Below, piece by piece: positions 1 to 8,113 of a DNA stretch of 11,757 bases. Position 1 is the stretch's first letter, and each line of letters begins with the position of its first letter. Below the pieces are notes generated by a model, which searched no databases, was not told the DNA's origin, and saw nothing but the letters and a program-made list of their open reading frames with translations. Origin of the DNA: Neocallimastix lanati (nom. inval.) (Eukaryota; Neocallimastigomycota; Neocallimastigomycetes; Neocallimastigales; Neocallimastigaceae); assembly GCA_016946835.1 (NCBI GenBank), contig JACVTC010000691.1, positions 1 to 11,757 of the forward strand, written 5' to 3'. Both the position numbers and the translations under genes were made by a program.

Positions 1-402
1 ATCATATCATCCAGCCACAACAGACAACTAATATCAGACAAACTTTATATCGGGTGTATCAGGATACAACAAAGTGCTCCCATGCCATACCATTTCGGCG
101 TCGACGCTCTCAGTCACGGATTACAGAACCACAAGATTTGGAGATGATGGATACGGCAAGCCACAACCACATACACTATAACATTATTATTTATTTACTA
201 CATTACCTTTCTCCAAATTAGGAAATCTATCCTAACACGTGATGAACACGCAGATACATTAACTAATGAGGATTTAAACAATACGCAGGAATCACCCCGC
301 TTCAGGCAATGTATACGTACAACTGAGAAGCACGATCATAGTGTAGACGATGACTTGTTCGATTTAGGGTTAGGCTGTCAAATGGATTATAATGGTTGGT
401 AA
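1..402 (+). other. Coding-like segment, possible 3' end of a host gene, one in-frame stop
   Basis: Frame 1 is open from base 1 to 144, meets TGA at 145-147, and stays open in the same frame to TAA at 400-402. Base composition is clearly less AT-rich than the rest of the window, as expected of exon sequence. The last part reads as an acidic polar tail (for example ILTRDEHADTLTNEDLNN and SVDDDLFDLGLGCQMDYNGW). I do not recognise the family. The TGA may be a true nonsense change, or the region may hold an intron: an acceptor-like pyrimidine stretch ending in TTAG lies at 206-221, and a GT at 54 would give a 168-base intron that keeps the frame. The 5' end is outside the window. It could also be a decayed gene or chance open sequence. 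Confidence 0.35.
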
Positions 403-474
403 GGTGGAATCGAACTCCGGACTATTGACCTAAGGGTATACGCGTTAACCATTACCCGATCTTACGGAGTTACC
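391..474 (-). other. Degenerate tRNA-like sequence beside the gypsy 3' LTR
   Basis: Read on the minus strand, this stretch has a near-perfect Pol III B box (AGTTCGATTCC at 416-406, one change from consensus) and a weaker A box (TCGGGTAATGG at 459-449), spaced as in a tRNA. Acceptor, anticodon and T stems do not pair properly when folded as a cloverleaf, so it is not a functional tRNA. It is more likely a tRNA pseudogene or the head of a tRNA-derived SINE. Its 5' end lies about 8-16 bases from the LTR end at 482 and it points away from the element. Confidence 0.4.
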
Positions 475-481
475 TTTTTTA

Positions 482-788
482 TGTTAAGGTTTTAGAGAAT
501 TAAATAAAAATAAAGTAAGGAAACACAAATTTTATTTATTTATTTATTATTTTTATTTATAAATTTTTATTATTTTCGATTTTATTTTGATGATCTTTAA
601 AAATTAGTAGCAAAATTTACAACTATTTATACTTTTTTTCAAGGCATAAAAGTTGTTCTTGCCACTAAATTACATTTTATTTATTTTTTTTTTTTTAAAA
701 ACTATTAAATTTAAATTGATTTTATAATTAATTATATAAAATTTAATTATAACAATATAAATAAAATACATTTATAATATTAATAAAA

Positions 789-840
<52 letters not shown>

Positions 841-1340
841 TTATTTATTTAAAAATATCTAAAATATTACTAATAAGAATTTATTTAATTGGCTATAATT
901 TTTATTACAATCTGTTAAAATATTCAAATAAAAATAAAAATACTATTCTAATATAAAGGTTTTTAATAAAATAAAATATTTTTCAATATAAAATAAAACA
1001 TTTCGATATAAAATTTATAATAAAAGTTAAAATATAATATATAAATTTTTAATTATCAATATATAAAAATATTATTAATATCAAATTTTCATTATTAATA
1101 TAAAAAAAAAATAAGACTTATTATTAATATTGCTAATATAAGTTTTAAATATATAAAAATATTACTATTAATATAAGATTTAATATAAAAATATAAAGTT
1201 TAATATAATTTTTGATTTAATTTTTGATCTTTGGATTTAAAAATTTATTAAAGTACAAAAATAATAATGTACACATAATGTATTAGAAATAAATCGTAGA
1301 TTTAATTAAGAATGCATTATTTAGTACATTCTTATCAAGA
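482..1340 (-). repeat. 3' LTR of the gypsy element
   Basis: The segment repeats 7740-8613 almost exactly. In element orientation it starts TCTTGATAAG, where the other copy starts TGTTGATAAG, and ends CCTTAACA. The second base has therefore changed from the canonical TG, probably after insertion. Other differences are T versus C at 1119/8392, one-base indels in homopolymers, and loss of 10-bp GATTTTATTY units near 565-590. It contains a T48 tract. Confidence 0.93.
791..838. repeat. Homopolymer of 48 T inside the LTR
   Basis: Uninterrupted run of 48 T on the plus strand, poly(A) in the element's sense. The other LTR has a run of the same length at 8064-8111. Poly(dA:dT) tracts exclude nucleosomes and could act as a promoter element; that role is inference. 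Confidence 0.9.
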
Positions 1341-1349
1341 TGCCCCGAC
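1341..1349 (-). other. Candidate polypurine tract of the gypsy element
   Basis: In element sense the bases just before the 3' LTR read GTCGGGGCA. This is the right position for plus-strand priming, but the tract is short and interrupted by pyrimidines, so the call is weak. Confidence 0.35.
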
Positions 1350-1355
1350 GAAGAC

Positions 1356-3567
1356 TCAAGCTTCTCTGTAAGCGGAGTTAAACTTTACTAAATTTTTAAA
1401 GTGAACATTCCTATCGAGTTGCTTTCCAGTCTTCTGATCGATTAGGGTTGCCGTGTTGAATTGAATTTTTAAAATTTTAAATGGTCCATTGTAATATGGT
1501 TCTAGCTTAGTGCGGCTAAAGTTTCTAACAAGAACAAGATCACCAGCCTTTAATTCTTTTCCCTTTTTCATACTTATTTGTTCTTCTCGTCTTGTTGCCC
1601 AATACTTGTTAGCATTCTTCACATTTTCGCATGCTTCTCTAGTCCATTGATAATGACGAACAAATTTTTCCATTAAAATTTCATCATATGATTTACCTGC
1701 ATTTTCAATTGTTCTTATGGCTATATCATAAGGCTGTTGGTCTTCTCTTCCATATACTAATTCAAAACTAGAATGTCCAGTAGCTGTATTTTTGGTAGTT
1801 CGAAGTGCCCATAAAGCAGAAGGTAAAACTTCATCCCAATCTTGATTTTTCCTTCCTAATAAACGAAGTAATTTTCCAATTTCTTTATTTCGATTTTCAG
1901 TAAGGCCATTTGATTCAGGGTGGTAAGTAGCTACAAATTTAACATATACATCATAAAGATCAAGAAAGATTTTAGTCATATCAGAAGTGAATTGGACTCC
2001 ATTATCAGTAGTAATAACTTGAGGTACACCATGTCTTGCAAAAACGTTTATTAAAAATTTAATTATATCAGAGGAAGTTATGTTTTCAGTGGGTTCGGCT
2101 TCAACCCATTTGGTAAAGTAATCAACAGTTACTATAATATATTGATTATTATTTCTTGTTTTTGGTAACGGTCCTATAATATCTAATCCTAAATGCACAA
2201 AGGGACCCTCCACTTTAGTTGGATGGTTTTCGGTTGGTTCTGGATATGGTTGAGGACGATTTAACTGGCATTTTTCACAATTACTAACAATTCTTTTGAT
2301 ATCTTTAATCATATGATTCCAATAAAAGTTTTTCTTAAGTCTTTGATATGTTTTGTAATATCCTTCGTGGCCAATATTATGAGCTTCTAAAATTAATTTA
2401 AACCTTTCATTTTCGTCCGTTATTAATTTTCTATAATTTCCATTGTCGATAAAGTAATCTTCACCATCAATAACAGTAAACTTTTCATTAATAAATTCCT
2501 TTATAACCTTAGATAATAATTCTTCATTATTTCCATTAGTAATTTTTGTTAATAATATCTTTCTCTCTTCCTTACTTTTCATTCTTGAAAGAGCATCAGC
2601 TAACACATTCTTTTTGCCTGATTCATATTTTATATTAATTCCAAGCATACTAGCGGTTAGACACCATCTTGTTTGCCTTGCATTCAAAGGTTCTTTATTC
2701 TTAAATAAACCAACTAATGGTTTATGATCTGTGTAAATAGTTGTAGGTAATGGATTTCCTTCAATATAAGATTTAAATTTAGTCATACAGTAAAATAAAG
2801 CTGTTCCTTCCAAATCTGTGATACCATAATTCTTTTCAGTTTTCTTCAAACTTCTACTTATAAAGTGTATTGGATGCTCCTTACCGGTTTCTTCTTCTTT
2901 TTGTAAAAGAACTCCACCAATTCCATTATACGAAGCATCAGTTCTAATGATAAAAGGTTTGTCAAATGACGGAAATTTTAGAATAGGTGCATTGATTAAT
3001 TTTTCTTTTAGGAGTTCAAAGCTTTCTTGTTGTTCTTTATTCCATTCATATTTAGTATTCTTTTTCAATAATTTACATAAAGGTGAGGTAATTTGAGCAT
3101 ATTTAGGGATAAAGTCACGATAATACCCTATTGCTCCTAGAAATGATCTTAATTCATGAATTGATGAAGGGGCTTCCCACTTCTTAATAGCTGTTATTTT
3201 ACTTTCCATGGGACTTAATCCTTTAGTAGTAAGTTTGTGACCTAATACATCAACTTCAGTTTGAAGAAAATGGCACTTTTCAATATTAATTTTTAACTTG
3301 TTTTCTTTAAATACTTCTAATACTTGTTTAATATGAATTAAATGTTCTTCGATACTTTTGGAATAGATCAAAACATCATCAATAAATACATAAACAAATT
3401 CACCAATAAAAGGGAATAAAATTTTATTCATTTCTCTTTGGAAGGTTGAGGGAGCTCCAGTAAGTCCAAAAGGCATAACCTTAAATTGATAATTTCCAAA
3501 CTTAGTAGTGAAAGTGGTTACTTCAACGCTTTCTTCATCCATTAAGATTTGGTGAAAACCAGAAAAA
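1356..3567 (-). CDS. pol: Gypsy Pol, C-terminal part: RT core, RNase H and integrase
   Basis: This frame carries most of the RT palm, RNase H and integrase. Numbered from an ATG at 3620, it shows RT motif B MPFGLTGAP (49-57), the catalytic FIDD (79-82), RNase H acidic residues in RTDAS (D228), E271, TDHKP (D298) and NVLADALSR (D342). Integrase has an HHCC zinc finger (H414, H418, C448, C451), a D,D(35)E triad (D480, D539, E575) and a GPF module (712-714), ending in TGA at 1358-1356. Bases above 3567 are not truly in this frame: the residues before YFSGFHQI are a shadow of the other frame, and the ATG at 3620 is not a real start. The RT is split from its N-terminal part by one extra base in a five-base homopolymer (3563-3567). 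No chromodomain follows the GPF module. Confidence 0.93.
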
Positions 3568-4116
3568 TAAATCAAGAGTTGTAAATATTTTAGATCCTCC
3601 GAGACTATCAAAAATTTCATCTATATATGGAACTGAATAAGAATCTTTTTCTGTCATATCATTGACTTTTCGGTAGTCAATACACAAGCGCCACTTTCCA
3701 TTGTGTTTTAGAATGAGTACTACTGGAGATGACCATTCTGAACAGGATGGTTCTATCAATCCTTTCTTAATAAGCTTTGTAAGTTCTTCTTTTAAGATAT
3801 CTGATTTTAATTTAGTTAACCTATAACTTCTTAATTTTACTGGCTTTGCATTTGCTTTCAAACGGATCTTATGTGGTGAAAGTTTAGAAGGAGTTAGTTC
3901 TTCTGTTGAAGTGGCAACTATGTCAATCATTTCTTTGAGAATTTTAATAATTTGTTCTTTATAATCTTTATTTAAGGTACTTAAAAATTCATCACTCTCA
4001 ATAAATTCCATTGGAGTTAATTCCTTTATAATTTCCTTTTCATTATTCGTTTCTTTAACTTTTCTAATAGTGCAAATTTTACTTTTCTTCATCATAATAT
4101 TGAATTATTATTTTAG
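3563..4116 (-). CDS. pol: Gypsy Pol, N-terminal RT segment (frame-broken at both ends)
   Basis: The frame encodes the start of the reverse transcriptase: a basic lead region, a stretch like KLIKKGLIEPSCSEWSSPVV, the conserved KWRLCIDYRKVND block, and motif A starting TTLDL. It runs out of frame after TTLDLF at the homopolymer 3563-3567, where the expected motif A residues continue in the next frame; the local stop is at 3535. Upstream it is the same frame as the protease, but TAG, TAA and TAA lie between them at about 4119-4100. A neighbouring frame is open across exactly that gap, so two opposite one-base indels (near 4137 and near 4088) explain the break. The ATG at 4095 is unlikely to be an authentic start. 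Confidence 0.85.
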
Positions 4117-5367
4117 CTATTTCTTCGTATTCACTTCTGACAAAAGTTTACATAAACTGTTTAAGGTCGGATGAATAAATAAACAATGATCGATTTGAGT
4201 TTTAAAGTTTATTAACATATCATAAAAAGAGTCTTCTTTCTCAATAATTCTAAAGTCCGCATTAAATTCATAATTATTAATTTTTACTGGTAATCGAACA
4301 ATAATTCCTTCCGAGTATTCTTCATCTTGTGTTGCTAGTTGGATTCTTCCACGACTTTTTCCAACTGTTTCATATTCACCAGGTAATTTATCAAAATACT
4401 GCTTAGTAACGATGCTTAGGTTACTACAAGAATCAATTAAAAGTTTTCCTAGTACTCCGTCAACACTTGCATCAACCATTGCTAAGTCTTCTTCGGCTAC
4501 TTCATTACTTTTACTTATGTAGCTATGATCATAGTTATTCACTAATAAAGTTCGTGCTATTACATTGTCTACAGTTCCAATTATTTTAGATTTTTCTAAC
4601 TTTAAACCTTGAGTTAATTGTGAACGAATTTTCGGACATGCATTCAAGAGTTGACCTATCGTAATACTGGATTTAAGATTATTTAAATCATCCATAATAT
4701 TGTAAGGTTCTTTATTATTCATCATTTTGATATTCCTTTTTACTAACTGAGTATTTTCATTATTAGTTTCTTTAGTTTTTGTTGAAATTAATTTTTCCAA
4801 AGTATTAGTTTTATTTTGTTGATTATCTTTATTCATTTCTATATCTTCTATTTCATTATCGATTACAAGTATATCTTCAGATTCAACTTTTTTCTTTCCT
4901 TTTGATGAATAATTGTTGTTTTCTTCTTTACTTTCTCTTACTCTTGTTATATTTCTTAATTCCTTTTCTTTTTGTTTTTCTTTGTTAATATTTGGTTGAG
5001 TTAAAATTGAAGGAAGTATTTGATTTTTATAAACTTTATTTGGTTTATTATGTAGCTCATTTTCTTTCTTCTTTCTTAAAGCAGGAGTTGCGAAAGGACG
5101 TGGATTATCTTTTAAACTTTTATGTACTTTCTTGGAATTATTTTCTTCCTTTTCGCTGTTATTATCATTCATTTTTCTTTTTATAGCATTTATAATGATA
5201 TTATCCTCACTTTCAGTTGTGTCACTAAAATCAGATTCTTCAGATTCTTTATTAAAGGAATTATTATCAATTGGGGTATTCTTGGTAAAAGTATTATTTT
5301 GTAAATTATTTAATGAAGCTATTGTTTTGTCATTGGGAGTGCTTCTGCTCCCATTTAGAAGTTTAAA
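4117..5367 (-). CDS. pro: Gypsy protease region, reached by -1 frameshift from gag
   Basis: The frame is open from the slippery site at 5367 through an ATG at 5172 to TAG at 4119-4117. About 200 residues after the ATG are polar, Lys/Asn/Glu-rich and probably disordered. A retropepsin-like domain follows, with the active-site segment LLIDSCSNLSIV (D at residue 247 from the ATG) and a later DMLINFKTQID that corresponds to the second conserved block. The usual Asp-Ser/Thr-Gly triad reads Asp-Ser-Cys here. There is no stop between 5367 and 5172, so the protein is most likely made as a Gag-Pro-Pol fusion rather than from the ATG. Its natural continuation is the RT segment; the stop at 4117 follows an apparent one-base loss. 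Confidence 0.82.
   Translation of the reverse strand, partial: FKLLNGSRSTPNDKTIASLNNLQNNTFTKNTPIDNNSFNKESEESDFSDTTESEDNIIINAIKRKMNDNNSEKEENNSKKVHKSLKDNPRPFATPALRKKKENELHNKPNKVYKNQILPSILTQPNINKEKQKEKELRNITRVRESKEENNNYSSKGKKKVESEDILVIDNEIEDIEMNKDNQQNKTNTLEKLISTKTKETNNENTQLVKRNIKMMNNKEPYNIMDDLNNLKSSITIGQLLNACPKIRSQLTQGLKLEKSKIIGTVDNVIARTLLVNNYDHSYISKSNEVAEEDLAMVDASVDGVLGKLLIDSCSNLSIVTKQYFDKLPGEYETVGKSRGRIQLATQDEEYSEGIIVRLPVKINNYEFNADFRIIEKEDSFYDMLINFKTQIDHCLFIHPTLNSLCKLLSEVNTKK
5315..5367 (-). promoter_or_regulatory. Programmed -1 ribosomal frameshift site with predicted pseudoknot
   Basis: In element sense the gag frame reads T TTA AAC (5367-5361), a canonical X XXY YYZ slippery heptamer, two codons before the gag TAA (5357-5355). 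After a 7-base spacer, TGGGAG (5353-5348) pairs with CTCCCA (5339-5334). The 8-base loop contains GAAGC (5345-5341), which can pair with GCTTC at 5319-5315, giving an H-type pseudoknot with 6-bp and 5-bp stems. Slipping by -1 enters the protease frame precisely, and that frame is open onward. Motif and geometry are seen directly; function rests on the well-known behaviour of U UUA AAC sites. Confidence 0.85.
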
Positions 5368-6261
5368 GACTTTTTGGAATATATTTCTTTTTTATTTTTT
5401 TCCATAATCTTATTTAATTGAGGGCAATAGTATGAGTAATGACCTTCTTCCTTACAGAAGAAACAAGTTTTAACAGATAAATTTCTCATTTTCTGGGTTG
5501 ATTCTTCTATAATATCTTGAGGTTTCAGTTTATTATTTGTTTGACTTGTTTGGAAAGTTTCGTTTCTTCTTTTAGGATAAAGTCTTGAAGTAGTACTGTT
5601 TTGATTATTTTGATTATGCTGGGAATTATTAACATTATAGGTATTAATATTATTGTTCCTTACAGAAAGTCTATCTACTTTCTCGGCAATTTTGAAAGCT
5701 TTCTCCATACTTATATCATCTTTAAGGGATAATTTCTTCCAGGCTTCATAATTATTTTGAATAGAATCAATATAATCTAGTACACCAATGCGCTTTCTTC
5801 TCTTTTTATCAAGTTTAGTGTACAAAGTTCTATATCTTACATTAAAGTCTTTAATCTTTTCGTTTCTTTTAATTCGCATTGCACGAAGTTCTTTAAGAAG
5901 TAAATTTTGGTCTTCTTTAATACCGTAAAAATTTTCAAGACTTGAAATAATTTTTTCAAGAGAAGGAAATTTATCATCATCAACATTTTCTTCTTCATCA
6001 TCTTCTTCTTCATCTGATGAATCATCACTTTCATCATCACTATCTTCTCCCAAATCTTCAATAACGCGTTGTACTTCACCAGAGCTGGTAAGTAAACAAG
6101 CATTAAATATTGTTTCTGGATCTGTAATACCTTGTATCTTGATCCAAAGTTTTAATTCAGTAAGCCCAGGACTTAATATCTAAATTGTCCTTGCTAAGTT
6201 TCACAATATCTCTTAATTCTTTTTTCAATTCTTTAAAGCTCAAAGTTGTTTCCTTGGACAT
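5355..6261 (-). CDS. gag: Gypsy Gag (capsid/nucleocapsid), one frameshift near the N-terminus
   Basis: ATG at 6261 begins a frame (MSKETTLSFKELKKELRDIV) that hits TGA at 6159-6157. A second frame, open from a TAG at 6182 down to TAA at 5355, continues with LTELKLWIKIQG, an acidic Asp/Glu/Ser stretch, a retrotransposon Gag-like helical region and a C-terminal CCHC zinc knuckle (CFFCKEEGHYSYYC, spacing CX2CX4HX4C). One extra base around 6172-6180 accounts for the switch, giving roughly 300 residues in all. Gag would form the particle and bind RNA through the knuckle. The ATG at 6053 is inside the acidic region and not the real start. Confidence 0.88.
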
Positions 6262-6440
6262 TTTGTTTAAATATTTCTTGTTGTATATTAATGAGGTGAT
6301 TAAATAAGAATAAATTTGGAAATACAACTTTAAAAATATAATTTAATAGGTAATTTAATATCGAATCAATTTTTAAAACAATATATTTTAGTAACTTTTG
6401 AAAATAATAATTTTATTTGCTTTCTTTAGTAGATATAAGC

Positions 6441-6711
6441 TCGAAATCTTTATCGACAACTTAGTAGAAATTATAAAGCACGAGGTTCTTTTCGACTACT
6501 TTATTAAGAATAATTTTTAAGTTCGAAATCTTTATCGACAACTCGATAGAATAATTTTTAAGTTCGAAATCTTTATCGACAACTCAATAGAATAATTTTA
6601 AGTTCGAAATCTTTATCGACAACTTAATAGAATAATTTTAAGTTCGAAATCTTTATCGACAACTTAATAGAATATTTTTCAAGCTCGAAATCTTTATCGA
6701 CCACTTGAATT
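6441..6711. repeat. Seven-copy 41-bp tandem repeat in the gypsy leader
   Basis: The core TCGAAATCTTTATCGAC starts at 6441, 6523, 6564, 6604, 6644 and 6685, with one badly decayed copy at about 6482 that keeps the 41-bp phase. The unit contains the palindrome TTCGAA, and in the 6523 copy also the inverted repeat ATCGA-CAAC-TCGAT. The array lies 180-450 bases upstream of the gag start in element sense. Units are directly adjacent with no unique spacers. Confidence 0.92.
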
Positions 6712-7223
6712 TTGTAATTTAGTATATTTGTAGTAATAAATTTAGAAGCAAAGTTTTATTTGTTATTTTCACCTTTCAAAAATTTTTCTTTTTAAACGAT
6801 AAATATTGTATTGTTATAGCTAATAAAATTATTAATTAATTATAATTATTAAATACAAAAAAAAAAATAATCTTTATTGTCGTACAATCTGATAGTACAC
6901 ACTGTCTGACGTGCAGCTTACCTAATGGTGTCATGCCACGCGTGTGCCACGATTACTATATTCAATATAAAATATAGCAGTTCAGAGCCCACTAGCCCAA
7001 TTACTATGTAGGATAAACTTAATCCGATAATCTATGTACGGAATAAAAAAAAATTTTAAAAGTATTCAATAATATTTTTATTAACTAATAAAAATTAACT
7101 AAAAACACAATATTTTCAAAGTAAATTAAGATTCTTTTACAGGAATTATTAAACAAATAAAGTATCAGTAATAAAAAAAAAAAATAAAAAAAATTTAAAT
7201 GGCGAAGTTAGCCAAAGTCTGAT

Positions 7224-7240
7224 ACTTTATATAATAAAGT
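7224..7240. other. Leader hairpin, 7 bp with 3-base loop
   Basis: ACTTTAT (7224-7230) and ATAAAGT (7234-7240) are perfect inverted repeats with the loop ATA. One of several hairpins in the leader. Confidence 0.55.
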
Positions 7241-7294
7241 GCCTTATAACTAGCACAAAGAAAAGTAAAAAAAAATATATATAAAAAAAACAAT

Positions 7295-7316
7295 CTTACG
7301 CCTTCGGTGACGTAAG
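7295..7316. other. Leader hairpin with CTTACG/CGTAAG stem
   Basis: CTTACG (7295-7300) pairs with CGTAAG (7311-7316). On the plus strand the interior contains C(TTCG)G, a stable tetraloop motif; on the element-sense strand the interior is TCACCGAAGG. It lies in a locally GC-richer island. Confidence 0.55.
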
Positions 7317-7434
7317 CTCCTTATTCGCCAGTGCTTGGAAAGTACCCGCACCTTCGTGTGTTGAAACGTTGAAGGCTGAACTATTATTACCGGGTCGGTA
7401 ACCAAATACCTTCGTCTACTTTCCAATTAATCTC

Positions 7435-7480
7435 CAAATTAACTACTATTCAATAACCTACTATGAATAGAGTTAATTTG
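7435..7480. other. Leader hairpin, two-tier 16-bp stem
   Basis: CAAATTAAC (7435-7443) pairs with GTTAATTTG (7472-7480), and inside it CTATTCA (7446-7452) pairs with TGAATAG (7464-7470). The tiers are separated by a small internal loop and capped by 11 bases. This is one of the strongest secondary structures visible in the leader. Confidence 0.7.
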
Positions 7481-7605
7481 TTGCTATCTGAGAATACACT
7501 GTGTATGAGCTCTATCCGCTCCTTGTTATAATTTTACAAAATTTGTTTTTTTAGAATCTTAATTTTACTTATTTAAAAAAAATTTTTTTTTTTTATATAT
7601 ATATC

Positions 7606-7651
7606 AAACAAGCGCCATAGGTTAATCAAAGGATTAACGACTTACTTGTTT
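7606..7651. other. Two-tier stem-loop close to the gypsy primer-binding site
   Basis: AAACAAG (7606-7612) pairs with CTTGTTT (7645-7651), enclosing GTTAATC (7621-7627) paired with GATTAAC (7632-7638) around an AAAG loop. It lies within about 70-110 bases of the primer-binding site, a usual place for dimerisation or packaging structures. Confidence 0.6.
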
Positions 7652-7716
7652 ATCAATATAAAATAAAAAAAATTAAAAAAAAAATCTATGTTATTTACTA
7701 TTATTTCTATTTAATT

Positions 7717-7733
7717 CCCCGATATCTCCACCA
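7717..7733 (-). other. Gypsy primer-binding site (tRNA 3'-end type)
   Basis: Six bases after the 5' LTR, the element-sense strand reads TGGTGGAGATATCGGGG. Its complement CCCCGATATCTCCACCA is a plausible tRNA 3' terminus: CCA, discriminator A, acceptor strand TATCTCC and part of the T stem. The donor tRNA should begin GGAGATA; I cannot name its amino acid. Confidence 0.75.
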
Positions 7734-7828
7734 TATAAATGTTAAGGTTTTAGAGAATTAAATAAAAATAAAGTAAGGAAACACAAATTTTATTTATTTA
7801 TTTATTATTTTTATTTATAAATTTATTT

Positions 7829-7858
7829 GATTTTATTTGATTTTATTCGATTTTATTT
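7829..7858. repeat. Three 10-bp GATTTTATTY units in the 5' LTR
   Basis: Units start at 7829, 7839 and 7849, with a partial unit after. The corresponding part of the other LTR (about 565-590) has roughly one unit, so copy number has changed since insertion. Confidence 0.7.
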
Positions 7859-8061
7859 GATGATCTTTAAAAATTAGTAGCAAAATTTACAACTATTTAT
7901 ACTTTTTTTCAAGGCATAAAAGTTGTTCTTGCCACTAAATTACATTTTATTTATTTTTTTTTTTTTTTAAAAACTATTAAATTTAAATTGATTTTTATAA
8001 TTAATTATATAAAATTTAATTATAACAATATAAATAAAATACATTTATAATATTAATAAAA

Positions 8062-8063
<2 letters not shown>

Positions 8064-8111
<48 letters not shown>
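8064..8111. repeat. Homopolymer of 48 T inside the 5' LTR
   Basis: The run is the same length as its counterpart at 791-838. Equal length in two copies of so unstable a tract fits a very recent insertion or a sequencing and assembly limit on homopolymers. Confidence 0.9.

Positions 8112-8113
<2 letters not shown>

Larger units (their letters stand above)
6262..7716 (-). other. Long non-coding leader of the gypsy element
   Basis: About 1.45 kb separates the primer-binding site from the gag ATG, with no sizeable frame on either strand. It holds the 41-bp tandem repeats near gag, two less AT-rich islands (about 6880-7030 and 7190-7540), and several long inverted repeats. This is where packaging, dimerisation and translation signals of LTR elements normally lie; a specific role is inference. 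Confidence 0.75.

Noticed and set aside
391-474. Functional tRNA gene on the minus strand
   Set aside because: B box is good, but acceptor, anticodon and T stems do not pair in any register tried, and no sensible anticodon loop results.
1356-1400. Chromodomain at the end of integrase
   Set aside because: The protein ends about 40 residues after the GPF module with no aromatic-cage pattern, so there is no room for a chromodomain.
3568-3620. ATG at 3620 as a start for RT/integrase
   Set aside because: The first 17 or so residues are an out-of-frame reading of RT sequence that is correctly read in the upstream frame. The frame is entered by an indel at 3563-3567, not by initiation.
4992-5407. 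Small plus-strand reading frames (60-91 codons) rich in Phe, Leu and Tyr
   Set aside because: They lie opposite the Asn/Lys/Glu-rich part of the protease region and gag tail; their hydrophobic composition is the mirror of that sequence. They are shadows.
5837-6103. 88-codon minus-strand frame beginning MLVYLPALVK
   Set aside because: It overlaps gag in another frame and reads the acidic codon repeats as Met/Lys runs. The gag frame has recognisable domains, so this is a shadow.
6441-6711. CRISPR-like array
   Set aside because: Repeat units are directly adjacent at about 41 bp with no unique spacers, inside a eukaryotic retroelement leader. It is a tandem repeat.
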